Assembly: GCF_900491745.1 (NCBI RefSeq)
Contig: NZ_UETR01000040.1
Coordinates: forward strand, 1-27,620
DNA: 27,620 nt
Reading direction: 5' to 3'
Origin: Amarolinea aalborgensis
Lineage (GTDB): Bacteria; Chloroflexota; Anaerolineae; SSC4; Amarolineaceae
The notes under the pieces are model-generated. The model was not told the origin of the DNA. It did no database searches and saw only the letters and a program-made list of their open reading frames with translations. This document shows, piece by piece, positions 8,001 through 14,392 of this stretch. Within the stretch, counting starts at the first letter, position 1; each line of letters opens with the position of its first letter. The translations under genes were made by a program, and so were the position numbers.

Positions 8001-10137
8001 GAGCAGCTGCGGCGCCATTCCCAACCCCCTGGCGGTTGGCGCCAGTTTCACGTGCATCATCAGTTCGGTCGTGACGGAAACGGCGGATTGTATCCACACC
8101 AACACCGCGACGACCACCGGCCAGTACGGCAACATTACCGTCCGTGACACAGACGACGCCAACTACTATGTGCCGGTGCGGCCGGCCATTGATGTCGAGA
8201 AACTGGTGTCGGTGGACGGCAAGACCACATGGCATGACGCCGATGCGCCTCCAGGGCCGCAAACCCTGGTCGGCAGCGAGGTTTACTACCGGTTCATCGT
8301 GGTGAACGTTGGCAATGTGCCGCTGAACAACGTGGCCTTGAGCGACAGCCTCTATCCGCTCACGAGCTGCAGCCCCATCGCAAACCCATTGGGACTTGGC
8401 GAGAGCTATACCTGCACCATCGGACCAATCACGGCGCAAGCAGGCCAGCATCTGAATCGAGCCTCGGTGCGCGGCGTTCATAACAACACGGTGGTGGAAG
8501 ACGCCGATGATGCCAACTACGAAGCGATCCCGGCCGCATCGTCCATTGGCGACCTGGTCTGGCGCGATCTTGACCTGGACGGAATCTATGATGTAGGCGA
8601 GCCGGGCATCAACGGCGTGCTCGTGGAACTGCTCGATGCGGGTGGCAACGTCATCGCAACCGAGGTCACCACGGGTGGCGGACTTTACCTGTTCGACCAT
8701 CTGACGGCTGGCAGCTACCAGGTGCGTATACCGAACAGCAACTACGATGCGGGCCGACCACTCGCCGGCTTCGCCTTCACCAGTGGGGCTTACGGGCCAA
8801 ACCCGTATCCGGTGGAGCTTGGCGCGAATCAGAACTTCCTCTTCGCAGACTTCGGGTTTGCCCGCGTGCGGGTGGCGATCACGAAGCGCGCCAGCGCCGC
8901 CCAAGTGCTGCGCGGCACGAGCGTCACCTACACCTATGTCGTCAACAACACGGGCGACACCTGGCTCGACAACATCGTGGTCACAGACGATGTCTTAGGC
9001 CAGATCTGCCCCCTGCCAGCGACTGGCCCCTTAGGCCCTGGGCAGCAGACGACCTGCACCAAGACTGTGGTGCTCAATCAGCGCACCTGTAACATCGGCG
9101 CGGTGACGGCCAATGCGACCACGCCGAGCGGCGCCCCGCTGCGCGTGAGCACGCGCGCCACGTCGCAGCGCGTCTGTGTGGATGTGGTGGATGTACTTCC
9201 GCTCGACTATGGCGACGCGCCAGACACCGGGCCAGGTACGGGTGTCGGTAACTACCAGACCACAGCCGCGGATAATGGCCCCAGTCACCTGGTGACACCC
9301 GGGTTGCATCTCGGCTGGCAGATGCCAGATAGCGACAGCGGCGCCCTGCAAAATCCCGACGCCAATGCAGACGACGCCACGGGGGTGGATGACGAGGACG
9401 GCATTGCCGTCTTGCCGGTCATCACCACGGCTTCGGGCGCGGTCAACGTGATGGTCACAGCCGTGAACACCACGGGACAGACGGCCACACTGGCCTGCTG
9501 GCTGGATTTCAACCGCGATGGTGATTTCCTGGACAGCGGCGAGCGTACGACCGCAACCGTCAATTCCGCCGTCGGACGCCAATCCGTCAATCTGACATTC
9601 GCCGGCTTTGGTGTGCCGACCCCAGGGGTTAGCTATCTTCGCTGTCGCATTGCCAGCGCCGCGTCCGAAGTGGCCTTGCCAACCGGTCCCGCCAGCAATG
9701 GCGAAGTTGAGGACCATTGGCTGACCATCATCAACGTTGGCGCGTGTCGTCTGCCTGGCAGTCTGGGCGAGGGCGCGGGTGCGGATGAGTGCCCAACCGT
9801 GAGCATCACCGGCCTGACCTGGGAAGACACGACGCCAGATGGCATGTTCAACGACGAACCGCTGGTGAGCGACGTCACGCTGAGCATCAAGAACAGCGTG
9901 GGCGAGCGCGTCTCCATCGTTACCAGTGGACCGGGGCTCTTCGAGCCAGGCCGTTACCTGGTGCAGAATTTGCCGCCAGGAACCTACTTCGTCACCATCG
10001 AGAGCTGGCCGGCTGGCTATGCGCCAGTCGAACCGCTGACTCGACGGATCGTTCTGACATCCAGCGGCCAGAGCGGGAGTGTTGACTTCCCGCTGAAACA
10101 GGGGGTGCGCATGTTCCTGCCCTCTGTCCGGCGCTAA
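2017..10137 (+). CDS. Giant secreted thioester-domain surface protein (2,706 aa), probable adhesin
   Basis: The ATG at 2017 follows a strong GAGGAGG site. Residues 1-47 are a signal peptide (AxA cleavage near ALA|APP). Residues ~60-215 match a thioester domain: YGFCTDI (Cys128), then WVVTHYP, then RQAAVWRLTDG (Gln174) as in TQxA domains. A Big-1/invasin-like Ig domain follows (~225-320). Three SdrD/CnaB-like domains (~350-648) each carry Lys, Glu and Asn in isopeptide-like positions. An SdrD domain (651-768) leads into eleven ~118-aa DUF11-like repeats (771-2172), each beginning IDVEK or VDVEK with two conserved Cys, interrupted by two Thr/Pro linkers. Then come another SdrD domain (~2175-2285), a DUF11-like domain, a GEVED domain (~2396-2570, ending GEVEDHW) and a last CnaB-like domain. 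There is no LPXTG motif or C-terminal membrane helix; the protein ends MFLPSVRR. The likely role is surface attachment. Domain calls are by eye. Confidence 0.93.
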   Translation: MSLSSHSSNPAPSRFALTLRFWRWGLLTLFLLLFLGLWTATAPPALAAPPPPTGEPVIAPIMPELWRLQSSGPDAALCGNATWVVPTDSPNPTVAISVNLLKNGTAKILDTPLGKLDFGSGNIAYGFCTDIYHARAFNRGFCLDSTFFSDWRVAWVVTHYPPTINNAIQQAARQAAVWRLTDGWLLNQADATIYNTTYDNAVRDAYNAVLAAIPASPPPEYQPGNLQIAINPVSATNFLPYQQPHPFTVRLTKGGFPLAGYTVNVTTSFGSLDRTSATTDANGEAVFTVTSSTPGSATLRATAVLALPAGSRFTDQASPDTWQRIVLGQVTQVTVVAQATKDWVQSNNLIIAHKFEDRNFNGTQEEDEPNLANWAFRLDTPAGQFTGTTDNNGNAFFEGRIVGNGTYVLTETLQNGWTNSTPLSQSRTRTAADPWTTWRANFGNSRFSVLRILKFLDSNGNAVWDESQEPLLPGWQFALYIWQNNDWAQYRGGTTGPDGRLTFTNLPAGRYKVVEQLANHPGYTNTTPLEQEVTLTYPVQSELRFGNRGTLGISGSKFSDLNANGQWDTGEPGLAGWTIRLVGGPHALNQTTTTGANGAYAFTNLEPGVYTVTETPQAGWAQTYPAAPGAHTVTLVSQSVTNINFGNTRLGSIGDYVWLDLNRNGIQDASEVGVQGVTVELFKLIAGTWVSQGTQLTNASGNYLFGNLMAGSYYVRFQLPTGYAFTLRDQGGDDTRDSDADQTTGATIAITLNAGDNQRQWDAGLYQPPSIDVEKYVSVDNQATWQDADDPPGPQATAGSNVYFRFVVVNTGNVPLSNVTLSDNVYPLTSCSAIPNPLPPGASYTCVYGPVPAQVGQHTNTATATGTGSDITVSDTDNANYYVTPQPAIDVEKYVSVDGQTTWQDADNPPGPQTTAGSPIYFRFVVTNIGNVTLTNVTLTDNVYVLSGCYVPYPLQPGQSYTCTYGPTAALVGQHTDTATATGMYGNVIVRDTDDANYIVPARPAIDVEKYVSVDGGATWQDADTPPGPQATTGGSVYFRFDVTNVGNVPLSNVTLSDNVYTLTNCTIPNPLLPGQSQTCYLGPVMAQAGQHTNTATAAGVYAGATVRDTDDANYIGPTPTPTATNTPTKTPTPTPTPTNTPTNTPTATWTPSPTSTPTNTPTATPTPIPPAPAIDVEKYVSVDNQITWQDADSPPGPQTTVGSQVYFQFVVTNVGNVPLSNVTLSDNVFTLVRCTVPSFLSPGQSYTCWHGPVAAQAGQHTNTATATGVYGNTTVSDADDANYLAPPQPAIDVEKYVSVDNQATWQDADNSPGPQATAGSPIYFRFDVTNTGNVPLTNVTLTDNVYVLSSCSPIPNPFPPGGSYSCTFGPVAAELGQHTDTATATGLYGGTTVRDTDDANYYAPSNPAVDVEKYVSVDGGNTWQDADTPPGPQATTGGSVFFQFVVTNIGNVPLSNVTLSDNVYTLTNCTVPNPLLPGQSHTCWLGPVTAQAGQHTNTATAEGVYGGVTVRDTDDANYIGVTPTPTSTPTDTPTPTFTPTATPTETPTPTWTPTRTPTPTNTPTATPTSTPTNTPTPIPLVPAIDVEKLVSVDNQLTWQDADFPPGPQTVDGFAVYFQFVVTNVGNVPLSNVTLSDNVFTLVRCNVPPTLSPGQSYTCWHGPVPAQVGQHTNTATATGVYGNTTVSDTDDANYIVPPQPAIDVEKYVSVDGQATWEDADTPPGPAATAGSPIYFRFVVTNIGNVPLTNVTLTDNVYVLSSCSPIPNPLLPGGSYTCTFGPVPAELGQHTDTATVTGTNGNITVRDADDANYNALTRPAIDVEKLVSVDSGATWQDADTPPGPATTIGSPVLFQFIVTNIGNVPLSNVTLSDNVYPLNGCPAIPNPLAPGASYTCTFGPTPALVGQHTNTATAVGAYLNVVVRDTDDANYYAAPQPAIDVEKYVSVDGQITWQDADISPGPQSRVGDTVFFRFVVTNVGNVPLSNVTLNDSVFPLSSCGAIPNPLAVGASFTCIISSVVTETADCIHTNTATTTGQYGNITVRDTDDANYYVPVRPAIDVEKLVSVDGKTTWHDADAPPGPQTLVGSEVYYRFIVVNVGNVPLNNVALSDSLYPLTSCSPIANPLGLGESYTCTIGPITAQAGQHLNRASVRGVHNNTVVEDADDANYEAIPAASSIGDLVWRDLDLDGIYDVGEPGINGVLVELLDAGGNVIATEVTTGGGLYLFDHLTAGSYQVRIPNSNYDAGRPLAGFAFTSGAYGPNPYPVELGANQNFLFADFGFARVRVAITKRASAAQVLRGTSVTYTYVVNNTGDTWLDNIVVTDDVLGQICPLPATGPLGPGQQTTCTKTVVLNQRTCNIGAVTANATTPSGAPLRVSTRATSQRVCVDVVDVLPLDYGDAPDTGPGTGVGNYQTTAADNGPSHLVTPGLHLGWQMPDSDSGALQNPDANADDATGVDDEDGIAVLPVITTASGAVNVMVTAVNTTGQTATLACWLDFNRDGDFLDSGERTTATVNSAVGRQSVNLTFAGFGVPTPGVSYLRCRIASAASEVALPTGPASNGEVEDHWLTIINVGACRLPGSLGEGAGADECPTVSITGLTWEDTTPDGMFNDEPLVSDVTLSIKNSVGERVSIVTSGPGLFEPGRYLVQNLPPGTYFVTIESWPAGYAPVEPLTRRIVLTSSGQSGSVDFPLKQGVRMFLPSVRR
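5368..5538 (+). repeat. Thr/Pro-rich linker 1 of the adhesin
   Basis: This encodes about 57 residues made almost only of Thr, Pro, Asn and Ala in TPTP and NTPT patterns. It is low-complexity DNA of acg/ccg/cca codons. Such linkers are common in secreted Chloroflexota proteins and are expected to be extended stalks, possibly O-glycosylated; the glycosylation is inference. Confidence 0.85.
6583..6768 (+). repeat. Thr/Pro-rich linker 2 of the adhesin
   Basis: This encodes about 62 residues of the same TPTP/NTPT type after DUF11-like unit 6, corresponding to linker 1 after unit 3. It is slightly longer, which is what one expects of slippage in low-complexity DNA after the block duplication. Confidence 0.85.
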
Positions 10138-10184
10138 CCGCCCAGACCGATTACGATCTGGCAAAGTTAGCATAAGTGAGCAAC

Positions 10185-10216
10185 GGCCCCCCAACGATTT
10201 CCATCGTTGGGGGGCC
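10185..10216. terminator. Bidirectional hairpin terminator between convergent genes
   Basis: GGCCCCCCAACGAT (10185-10198) pairs perfectly over 14 bp with ATCGTTGGGGGGCC (10203-10216) around a TTCC loop. It is followed by TTGGTATTT on the plus strand, a weak T tract. It lies 48 bp after the adhesin stop and 48 bp after the end of the convergent cytochrome gene, so it probably serves both. Confidence 0.8.
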
Positions 10217-10264
10217 TTGGTATTTCTACACCTGACTGGTTCCATCAGGCCCAAGCTCGAAGCC

Positions 10265-11713
10265 TCAGTCGCCTGCTTCCTTACGCCCGTCCGCGTGGCA
10301 GCGCACGCAATCCTGGAAGTCGCGAATGCCTTCTTCCACGTGCTTGGCTTGGATTCCGGTCGGGGTGTGCTCGTGGCAGCCATAGCAGGTGTACGCCTTC
10401 AGGCTGTCGGGGTGGCACGCGCGGCATGCGCTGACGCCGCCTTCGCCGTGATCGAGTGGAAACACGTGGCGAAGGTTGAAGCGCGCCGGCGACCAGGCGC
10501 TGGTGGCATGGCACGTCTGGCAGTCCGCGCCGAAGACGCCCTTGTGGTAAGCGGGATCAGCATGGCAGCGCGCACACGCCTGTGGCGTACCCTTGAAGAC
10601 ATTGTCGGTATGACATTTGGTACAGGCCGTGTTGATATGCGCGCCGGTAAGCGCAAACGCCGTCTTGCTGTGATCGAACGTTGCCTTCGCCCAGTCTTCC
10701 GGCGTGTGACAACCGGCGCAATCGTCGCCGAACTGACCCTGGTGTTTGTCGTCCTTCAGGTGGCAAGACACGCAGCTCGTCGGCGTGCCCTTGTACACCT
10801 TATCCGCGTGACAGGCTTCGCACTTGGTGGTCGTGTGCTTTCCAAGTAATGGGAAGGCCGTCTTGTTGTGGTCAATCTTGGCGTCCTGCCAGTTGGCCGG
10901 GTTGTGGCAGGCCGCGCAATCGTCGCCGAACTGACCCTGGTGTTTGTCGTCCTTCCGGTGACAGCCGGCGCACGTCTGAGGGGTCGCCTTGAGTTGATCG
11001 AGATTGCCCGCGCCCTGGTGGCAGGCGTCACAGGACAGCGGCGCGTGCTTGCCTTCCAGCGGGAAAGCCACGCTGTTGTGATCGAACGCTTCTTGGCTGT
11101 AGGTATCCAGCCCATCATGGCAGGCAAGGCAGTCCGAGCCAAAGGCTTGGGTGTGCAATTGCATACCAGGCGGGTCCGCAGTGCGGTGGCAGGCATCGCA
11201 GGTCGCCACGTCGAAGCGGGTAATCTCCTCGCCGTGGCAGTCTTGACAAGCGAAGGGTTGACCGGCTGCGGTCGTGGCATGCCCTTGCAGCGAATACCCC
11301 ACGGCATCATGCGGAAAGTCGCGATTGTCGAGGATGGTCAATGCGGCGGTTGGTCCTCGATGATCTTTGTGACAGCTTTGGCATGGCGTGACGGACTTTT
11401 GGGCGCGCAGGGCGCCGTGCAGTGTCTTGGGATTGCCCAGTTCCTCCGTGATGGTTGTATGGCAGACCTGGCAGCGATCACCCATCGTGACCTGACTCCA
11501 GGGGGCGGTGTGACACGCGCCGCAGTCGCGGGCCAGATCTGCGTGGGACAGCACCCTGCCCAGCGGTTCGGTAGCCTTCTGCGCATTGAGGCGACCAGGG
11601 CTGAACAGGACGCCGCCTTGGGCCAGCGAGATGCCGCCGATCAGCAAGACCGTCAGCGCCGCAGCGATGATGCCAGTGCCCGACCAACAGCCAAGACGGT
11701 TGGATTTCATCAT
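10265..11713 (-). CDS. 18-heme c-type cytochrome with an N-terminal membrane anchor
   Basis: The product is 482 aa starting at the ATG at 11713 (a second ATG follows at once), preceded by GGGAG; a longer upstream frame lacks a ribosome site and overlaps the neighbour. Residues ~14-34 form one membrane helix or uncleaved signal. Eighteen CXXCH motifs start at Cys 64, 81, 111, 156, 172, 195, 228, 248, 266, 298, 314, 332, 364, 380, 398, 430, 443 and 469. From residue 132 the protein is built of five three-heme modules of ~65-70 aa with the pattern DHxxxAFPLxGKH, CXXCH, CXXCH, DxHxGxFGxDCXXCH. It should carry electrons on the outer face of the cytoplasmic membrane, bis-His ligation being likely given the extra His. 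It is the last gene of a four-gene cluster, 28 bp after cytochrome b. The substrate or terminal acceptor is unknown. Confidence 0.93.
   Translation of the reverse strand: MMKSNRLGCWSGTGIIAAALTVLLIGGISLAQGGVLFSPGRLNAQKATEPLGRVLSHADLARDCGACHTAPWSQVTMGDRCQVCHTTITEELGNPKTLHGALRAQKSVTPCQSCHKDHRGPTAALTILDNRDFPHDAVGYSLQGHATTAAGQPFACQDCHGEEITRFDVATCDACHRTADPPGMQLHTQAFGSDCLACHDGLDTYSQEAFDHNSVAFPLEGKHAPLSCDACHQGAGNLDQLKATPQTCAGCHRKDDKHQGQFGDDCAACHNPANWQDAKIDHNKTAFPLLGKHTTTKCEACHADKVYKGTPTSCVSCHLKDDKHQGQFGDDCAGCHTPEDWAKATFDHSKTAFALTGAHINTACTKCHTDNVFKGTPQACARCHADPAYHKGVFGADCQTCHATSAWSPARFNLRHVFPLDHGEGGVSACRACHPDSLKAYTCYGCHEHTPTGIQAKHVEEGIRDFQDCVRCHADGRKEAGD
10716..10955. repeat. 42-bp identical direct repeats in adjacent heme modules
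   Basis: Bases 10716-10757 and 10914-10955 are identical over 42 bp and lie 198 bp (66 codons) apart. They encode the KDDKHQGQFGDDCA segment in two neighbouring modules. Identity at third positions indicates recent duplication or gene conversion. Confidence 0.85.
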
Positions 11714-11741
11714 GGTTTCTCCCGCAGATCCTCGTCGCCCC

Positions 11742-12554
11742 CTAATGCAGCAGCGTGGCGTAATACAGGGCCACTCCAATATGGATGAAAGCTGCCGTGA
11801 ACAACGCCATGCCAATGGGAATGTGCACCGAGTGCCAGAGTCCCAAGAGGCGCCGGGCCAGGGCCAACGAAGCGACCTGGCGGCGCAGTAGACGGCGGCG
11901 CTCATTCAGCCGCTCCAAGTGCGTCGCTTGGGCGCGCGTGGCGGTGTCCATGCGGCGTTTGACCTGCCACCATCGCCAGCGATAGCGCCAGTCCTGTATG
12001 CTGCGCGCCAAGATGAGCACCGGGGATGGCGCTGTCATGGCGGCATCGCGCTCCAGGCTCGCCCATCCCGCCATGGCCGGCTGCGCCGCCAGCCAGCGTT
12101 GAAGTTCAGCGTCGGCCGCGGCCATCTGGCGCTCGAGATCGCTCTCTTCGAGTTCGAAACCGTCCACCGTGCGAGGAATCGCCGTGTAGATGTAGCGGCC
12201 CAGGAAGCCGCTCACGACAATGATGACGGTCATCAGCATCACCAGGCCGGCCAGGCCGTTGAACTGCCAGGCCGTGTGCAGGAGCACCATGAAAGGGCCA
12301 ACAATGCCGGTGACGATATGGAAGCGCAGCCAGGATGACATACGACCCCAGCGGGCCGTACGCACCCGTTTGCGTAGGGAGTAGAGGATTTCAGTCATCA
12401 GCATCAGCATGAAGCCCAGGACGCCCAGACCGTGGCCGAACAGACTGCGGGCCGCGGGAAATCCATTCAGGCGCGCAACGCCCACGCCGTAAAGCAGTGT
12501 GACCAGAGCGATCAGGCTGAAAGCCCACCAAAGTTCACGCGAGCGTTGTGTCAT
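11742..12554 (-). CDS. Small cytochrome-b-type membrane protein (270 aa)
   Basis: The ATG at 12554 overlaps the end of the upstream FAD gene by 20 bp and has a GAGGA site. Membrane helices are predicted by eye at ~10-28, 40-60, 79-97, 101-124 and 241-265, with a soluble basic, coiled-coil-like insert at ~130-235. His79 and His93 in the third helix, and His244 and His258 in the last helix, are each separated by 14 residues, the spacing expected of two stacked b hemes with bis-His ligation; His41 is a further candidate. The protein is expected to move electrons across or within the membrane from the FAD/Fe-S partners to the multiheme cytochrome. It resembles cytochrome b561 or formate-dehydrogenase-gamma types in outline, but I cannot assign a named family. 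Confidence 0.8.
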   Translation of the reverse strand: MTQRSRELWWAFSLIALVTLLYGVGVARLNGFPAARSLFGHGLGVLGFMLMLMTEILYSLRKRVRTARWGRMSSWLRFHIVTGIVGPFMVLLHTAWQFNGLAGLVMLMTVIIVVSGFLGRYIYTAIPRTVDGFELEESDLERQMAAADAELQRWLAAQPAMAGWASLERDAAMTAPSPVLILARSIQDWRYRWRWWQVKRRMDTATRAQATHLERLNERRRLLRRQVASLALARRLLGLWHSVHIPIGMALFTAAFIHIGVALYYATLLH

Positions 12555-13899
12555 GGCTTCCTCGTGAGATGACTGACGGCCGCTTGGCCGCCGATGCCCG
12601 ATGACTTTCCCAATAGCCGCGAATGATGTCCATGAGGGGGGCGTCAGGCGCCAACAGGTGATCGCGAATCGGGCTGATGTCTACCTGGCCGGCGATGAGG
12701 TGCTGCAAGGGGTATGACAGAGTCTGGTCGCCCATCACGAGCGCGCCCACCAACGTTTGCTGGCCGATCATGACGCGCACACGGTTGACCTCGAACTCGG
12801 TCTGCGCGGCCACGGCGTCCGTCGTCGAGCGCCACGATTCGCTATCGCCGCGCACGATGGCAATAGTATCCTCTTCCCGTCGCCCGGTGCCGATGGCGCC
12901 GATGATCGTCGTGGTCAAACCGGCCAAACGCGTGACGTTCAAGGAGGCGGCGCGCTGGTAAGGACTGGCAAGCCCAGCCATGTTCAGTCCCGCCAGTCGT
13001 CCTTGTGCAAGCGCGGTGCTCCACAAGGTATCGAGCAGCGCGCGGCCGGTGCGTGTATCGGTGACCTGGGCGACATCGCCCGCGGCAAAGATATCGGGCG
13101 CACTGCTCTGAAGGTGCTCGTTGACAACGACGCCGCGCTCTGTGCGCAGACCCGCGGCGCTGGCAAGCTCCGTGCGCGGCAAGACGCCGACGGCCGCCGC
13201 CACGATTCCGCAGCGTATCTGCTCGCCAGCCGTGGTGAGCGCCGCGCGGACGCGGCCGCGATCGCCCAGGATGGCAGCCAACTCCGTACGGTAGTGCAAA
13301 TGCACACCTTCTGCTTGCAGGCGCGCTTCGACGATGCGTGATTCGGTCTCGTCAAGCACGTTGCTCCAGTAGCGGTCCCCACGCAGCAAGTAATGAACCT
13401 CGACCTGGCGGGCGCGTAATCCCTCCACAATCTCGAGCGCCGTGATGCCGCCTCCCACGACGACAGCCGTGCGCGCATGGCGCGCGAGTCTCAAGATCTG
13501 GCGCGCGTCATCCAGGTTGTCCAGCTTGACCACGCCCTGCAGGTCAACGCCGGGCGCCTTAAGACGCGCAGCCTGCGCGCCGGTCGCCAGCAGCAGGCGA
13601 TCATAGGGTAAGCGCGTCCCGTTGACCAGGATGATCTCGTGCGCAGCCGGGACAAGCTGAGCCACGGGCGCGTGCAGCAGACGCACGCCCAGACGCGCCA
13701 GGTCGCGCGCGTCGAAGGGATACACCGATTGTTCGGGAATCTCGTTGGTCAAGAGGTAGGCCAGACTCGGGCGAGAGTAGTAGCCATGCGGTTCTTCACT
13801 GAGTATGACGATGTGGCCGTGCGCATCATGGCTGCGAATGGCCTCGGCCGCCGCCATACCAGCGGCGCCGCTGCCAATGATGAGGTACTGGGTTGACAT
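12535..13899 (-). CDS. FAD-dependent pyridine-nucleotide oxidoreductase (NirB/rubredoxin-reductase type)
   Basis: The 454-aa product has the two Rossmann folds of the family: IIGSGAAGMAAAEA at ~7-20 for FAD, LLLATGAQA at ~102-110, VVVGGGITALEI at ~146-157 for NAD(P)H, VGVLPRTEL at ~237-245 and the FAD-contacting FAAGDVA at ~271-277. There is no redox-active CXXC pair, so it is not a disulfide reductase but resembles NADH-dependent nitrite/rubredoxin/ferredoxin reductases. The C-terminal ~150 residues are a typical dimerisation-like region. Its AGGAG site overlaps the ferredoxin stop codon (gap 9 bp), and its 3' end overlaps cytochrome b, implying coupled translation. The likely role is exchanging electrons between NAD(P)H and the neighbouring 8Fe ferredoxin. 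Direction of flow is not known. Confidence 0.9.
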   Translation of the reverse strand: MSTQYLIIGSGAAGMAAAEAIRSHDAHGHIVILSEEPHGYYSRPSLAYLLTNEIPEQSVYPFDARDLARLGVRLLHAPVAQLVPAAHEIILVNGTRLPYDRLLLATGAQAARLKAPGVDLQGVVKLDNLDDARQILRLARHARTAVVVGGGITALEIVEGLRARQVEVHYLLRGDRYWSNVLDETESRIVEARLQAEGVHLHYRTELAAILGDRGRVRAALTTAGEQIRCGIVAAAVGVLPRTELASAAGLRTERGVVVNEHLQSSAPDIFAAGDVAQVTDTRTGRALLDTLWSTALAQGRLAGLNMAGLASPYQRAASLNVTRLAGLTTTIIGAIGTGRREEDTIAIVRGDSESWRSTTDAVAAQTEFEVNRVRVMIGQQTLVGALVMGDQTLSYPLQHLIAGQVDISPIRDHLLAPDAPLMDIIRGYWESHRASAAKRPSVISRGSHDTTLA

Positions 13900-13908
13900 C
13901 TGGCGCTC

Positions 13909-14208
13909 CTAACGATCACGAAATATCGGTGCGGAGGCATCGGGCAGGCGTTCATCGTCGAACAATCCGGTCTGCTCGAAACGCAGCACGCCGCGCGGGC
14001 AGCGTTTGACGCACTCCCCGCAAGTCAAGCAGTGACTGTCGCTGACGGGTATCTCCAGCCAGGCGTGGCGGCGCACATCAATCTCGATGGGGCAGTGATA
14101 GGAACAAATGCCGCACTGAACGCAACGCACCGATTCTGGTACGACATGACTCGTCACCAGAATCTGCCGGCGTTGGGCATCTTGCTGCAACAGGCTGCGT
14201 AGATTCAT
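13909..14208 (-). CDS. 8Fe ferredoxin-type protein (99 aa)
   Basis: The start at 14208 is preferred because GGAG lies 7-8 nt upstream; an ATG seven codons earlier lies upstream of, and reads through, that site. Two 4Fe-4S motifs are visible: CVQCGICSYHCP (Cys 29, 32, 35, 39) and CLTCGECVKRCP (Cys 60, 63, 66, 70). The intervening 20 residues and acidic tail (~80-99) resemble electron-transfer subunits such as HdrC-like or dicluster proteins more than a free bacterial ferredoxin. It is the first gene of the cluster and likely works with the FAD protein encoded 9 bp downstream, at the cytoplasmic face. Confidence 0.9.
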   Translation of the reverse strand: MNLRSLLQQDAQRRQILVTSHVVPESVRCVQCGICSYHCPIEIDVRRHAWLEIPVSDSHCLTCGECVKRCPRGVLRFEQTGLFDDERLPDASAPIFRDR

Positions 14209-14231
14209 AGTACATTCTCCGATGTACATGA

Positions 14232-14272
14232 ATCATAGCCGCCAAAGGCCGCGCTCGCTATGATGCGTATCA
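14232..14272 (-). promoter_or_regulatory. Predicted promoter with an FNR/CRP-family site for the cytochrome cluster
   Basis: On the minus strand a TATGAT -10 element lies at 14237-14232 with a poor -35 (TAGCGA-like). A palindrome TGAT-GCGT-ATCA at 14261-14272 contains the core of the FNR consensus (TTGAT-N4-ATCAA). If transcription starts seven bases after the -10, near 14225, the palindrome is centred at -41.5, the classic class II activator position, and a poor -35 is expected. The leader would be about 17 nt and still include the ribosome site. The outer bases of the consensus (T and A) are not conserved. Confidence 0.5.
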
Positions 14273-14392
14273 CCTGCCCGATGCGGCCATCGGGTGCATT
14301 TCAGTTTGGGGGCGCAGCCCCGGAAGGGCTTGCACCTCGTAGCCGGATGGCCTTTGGCCGCCGGCGAGGTTGCTGGCCGGATGCGGTGCGCA

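Larger units (their letters stand above)
4327..8532 (+). repeat. Eleven DUF11-like repeats inside the adhesin
   Basis: Repeat starts (first base of the Ile/Val codon of xDVEK) are 4327, 4681, 5032, 5539, 5890, 6244, 6769, 7120, 7474, 7828 and 8188. The usual period is 351-360 bp (117-120 aa), longer where a linker follows units 3 and 6. Each unit has the order IDVEKxVSVD, TWQDAD, PPGP, a VYFRF strand, NVPLSNVTLSDN, a Cys, a YTC Cys, GQHTNTATA and DTDDANY. The paired cysteines suggest one disulfide per unit. Unit 10 diverges most around its third strand (SSVVTETADCIHTN) and gains a third Cys. Confidence 0.9.

Noticed and set aside
11714..11905. Longer N-terminus for the multiheme cytochrome
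   Set aside because: It would overlap the cytochrome b gene on the same strand, lacks a ribosome site and has no sense as a signal sequence; GGGAG precedes 11713.
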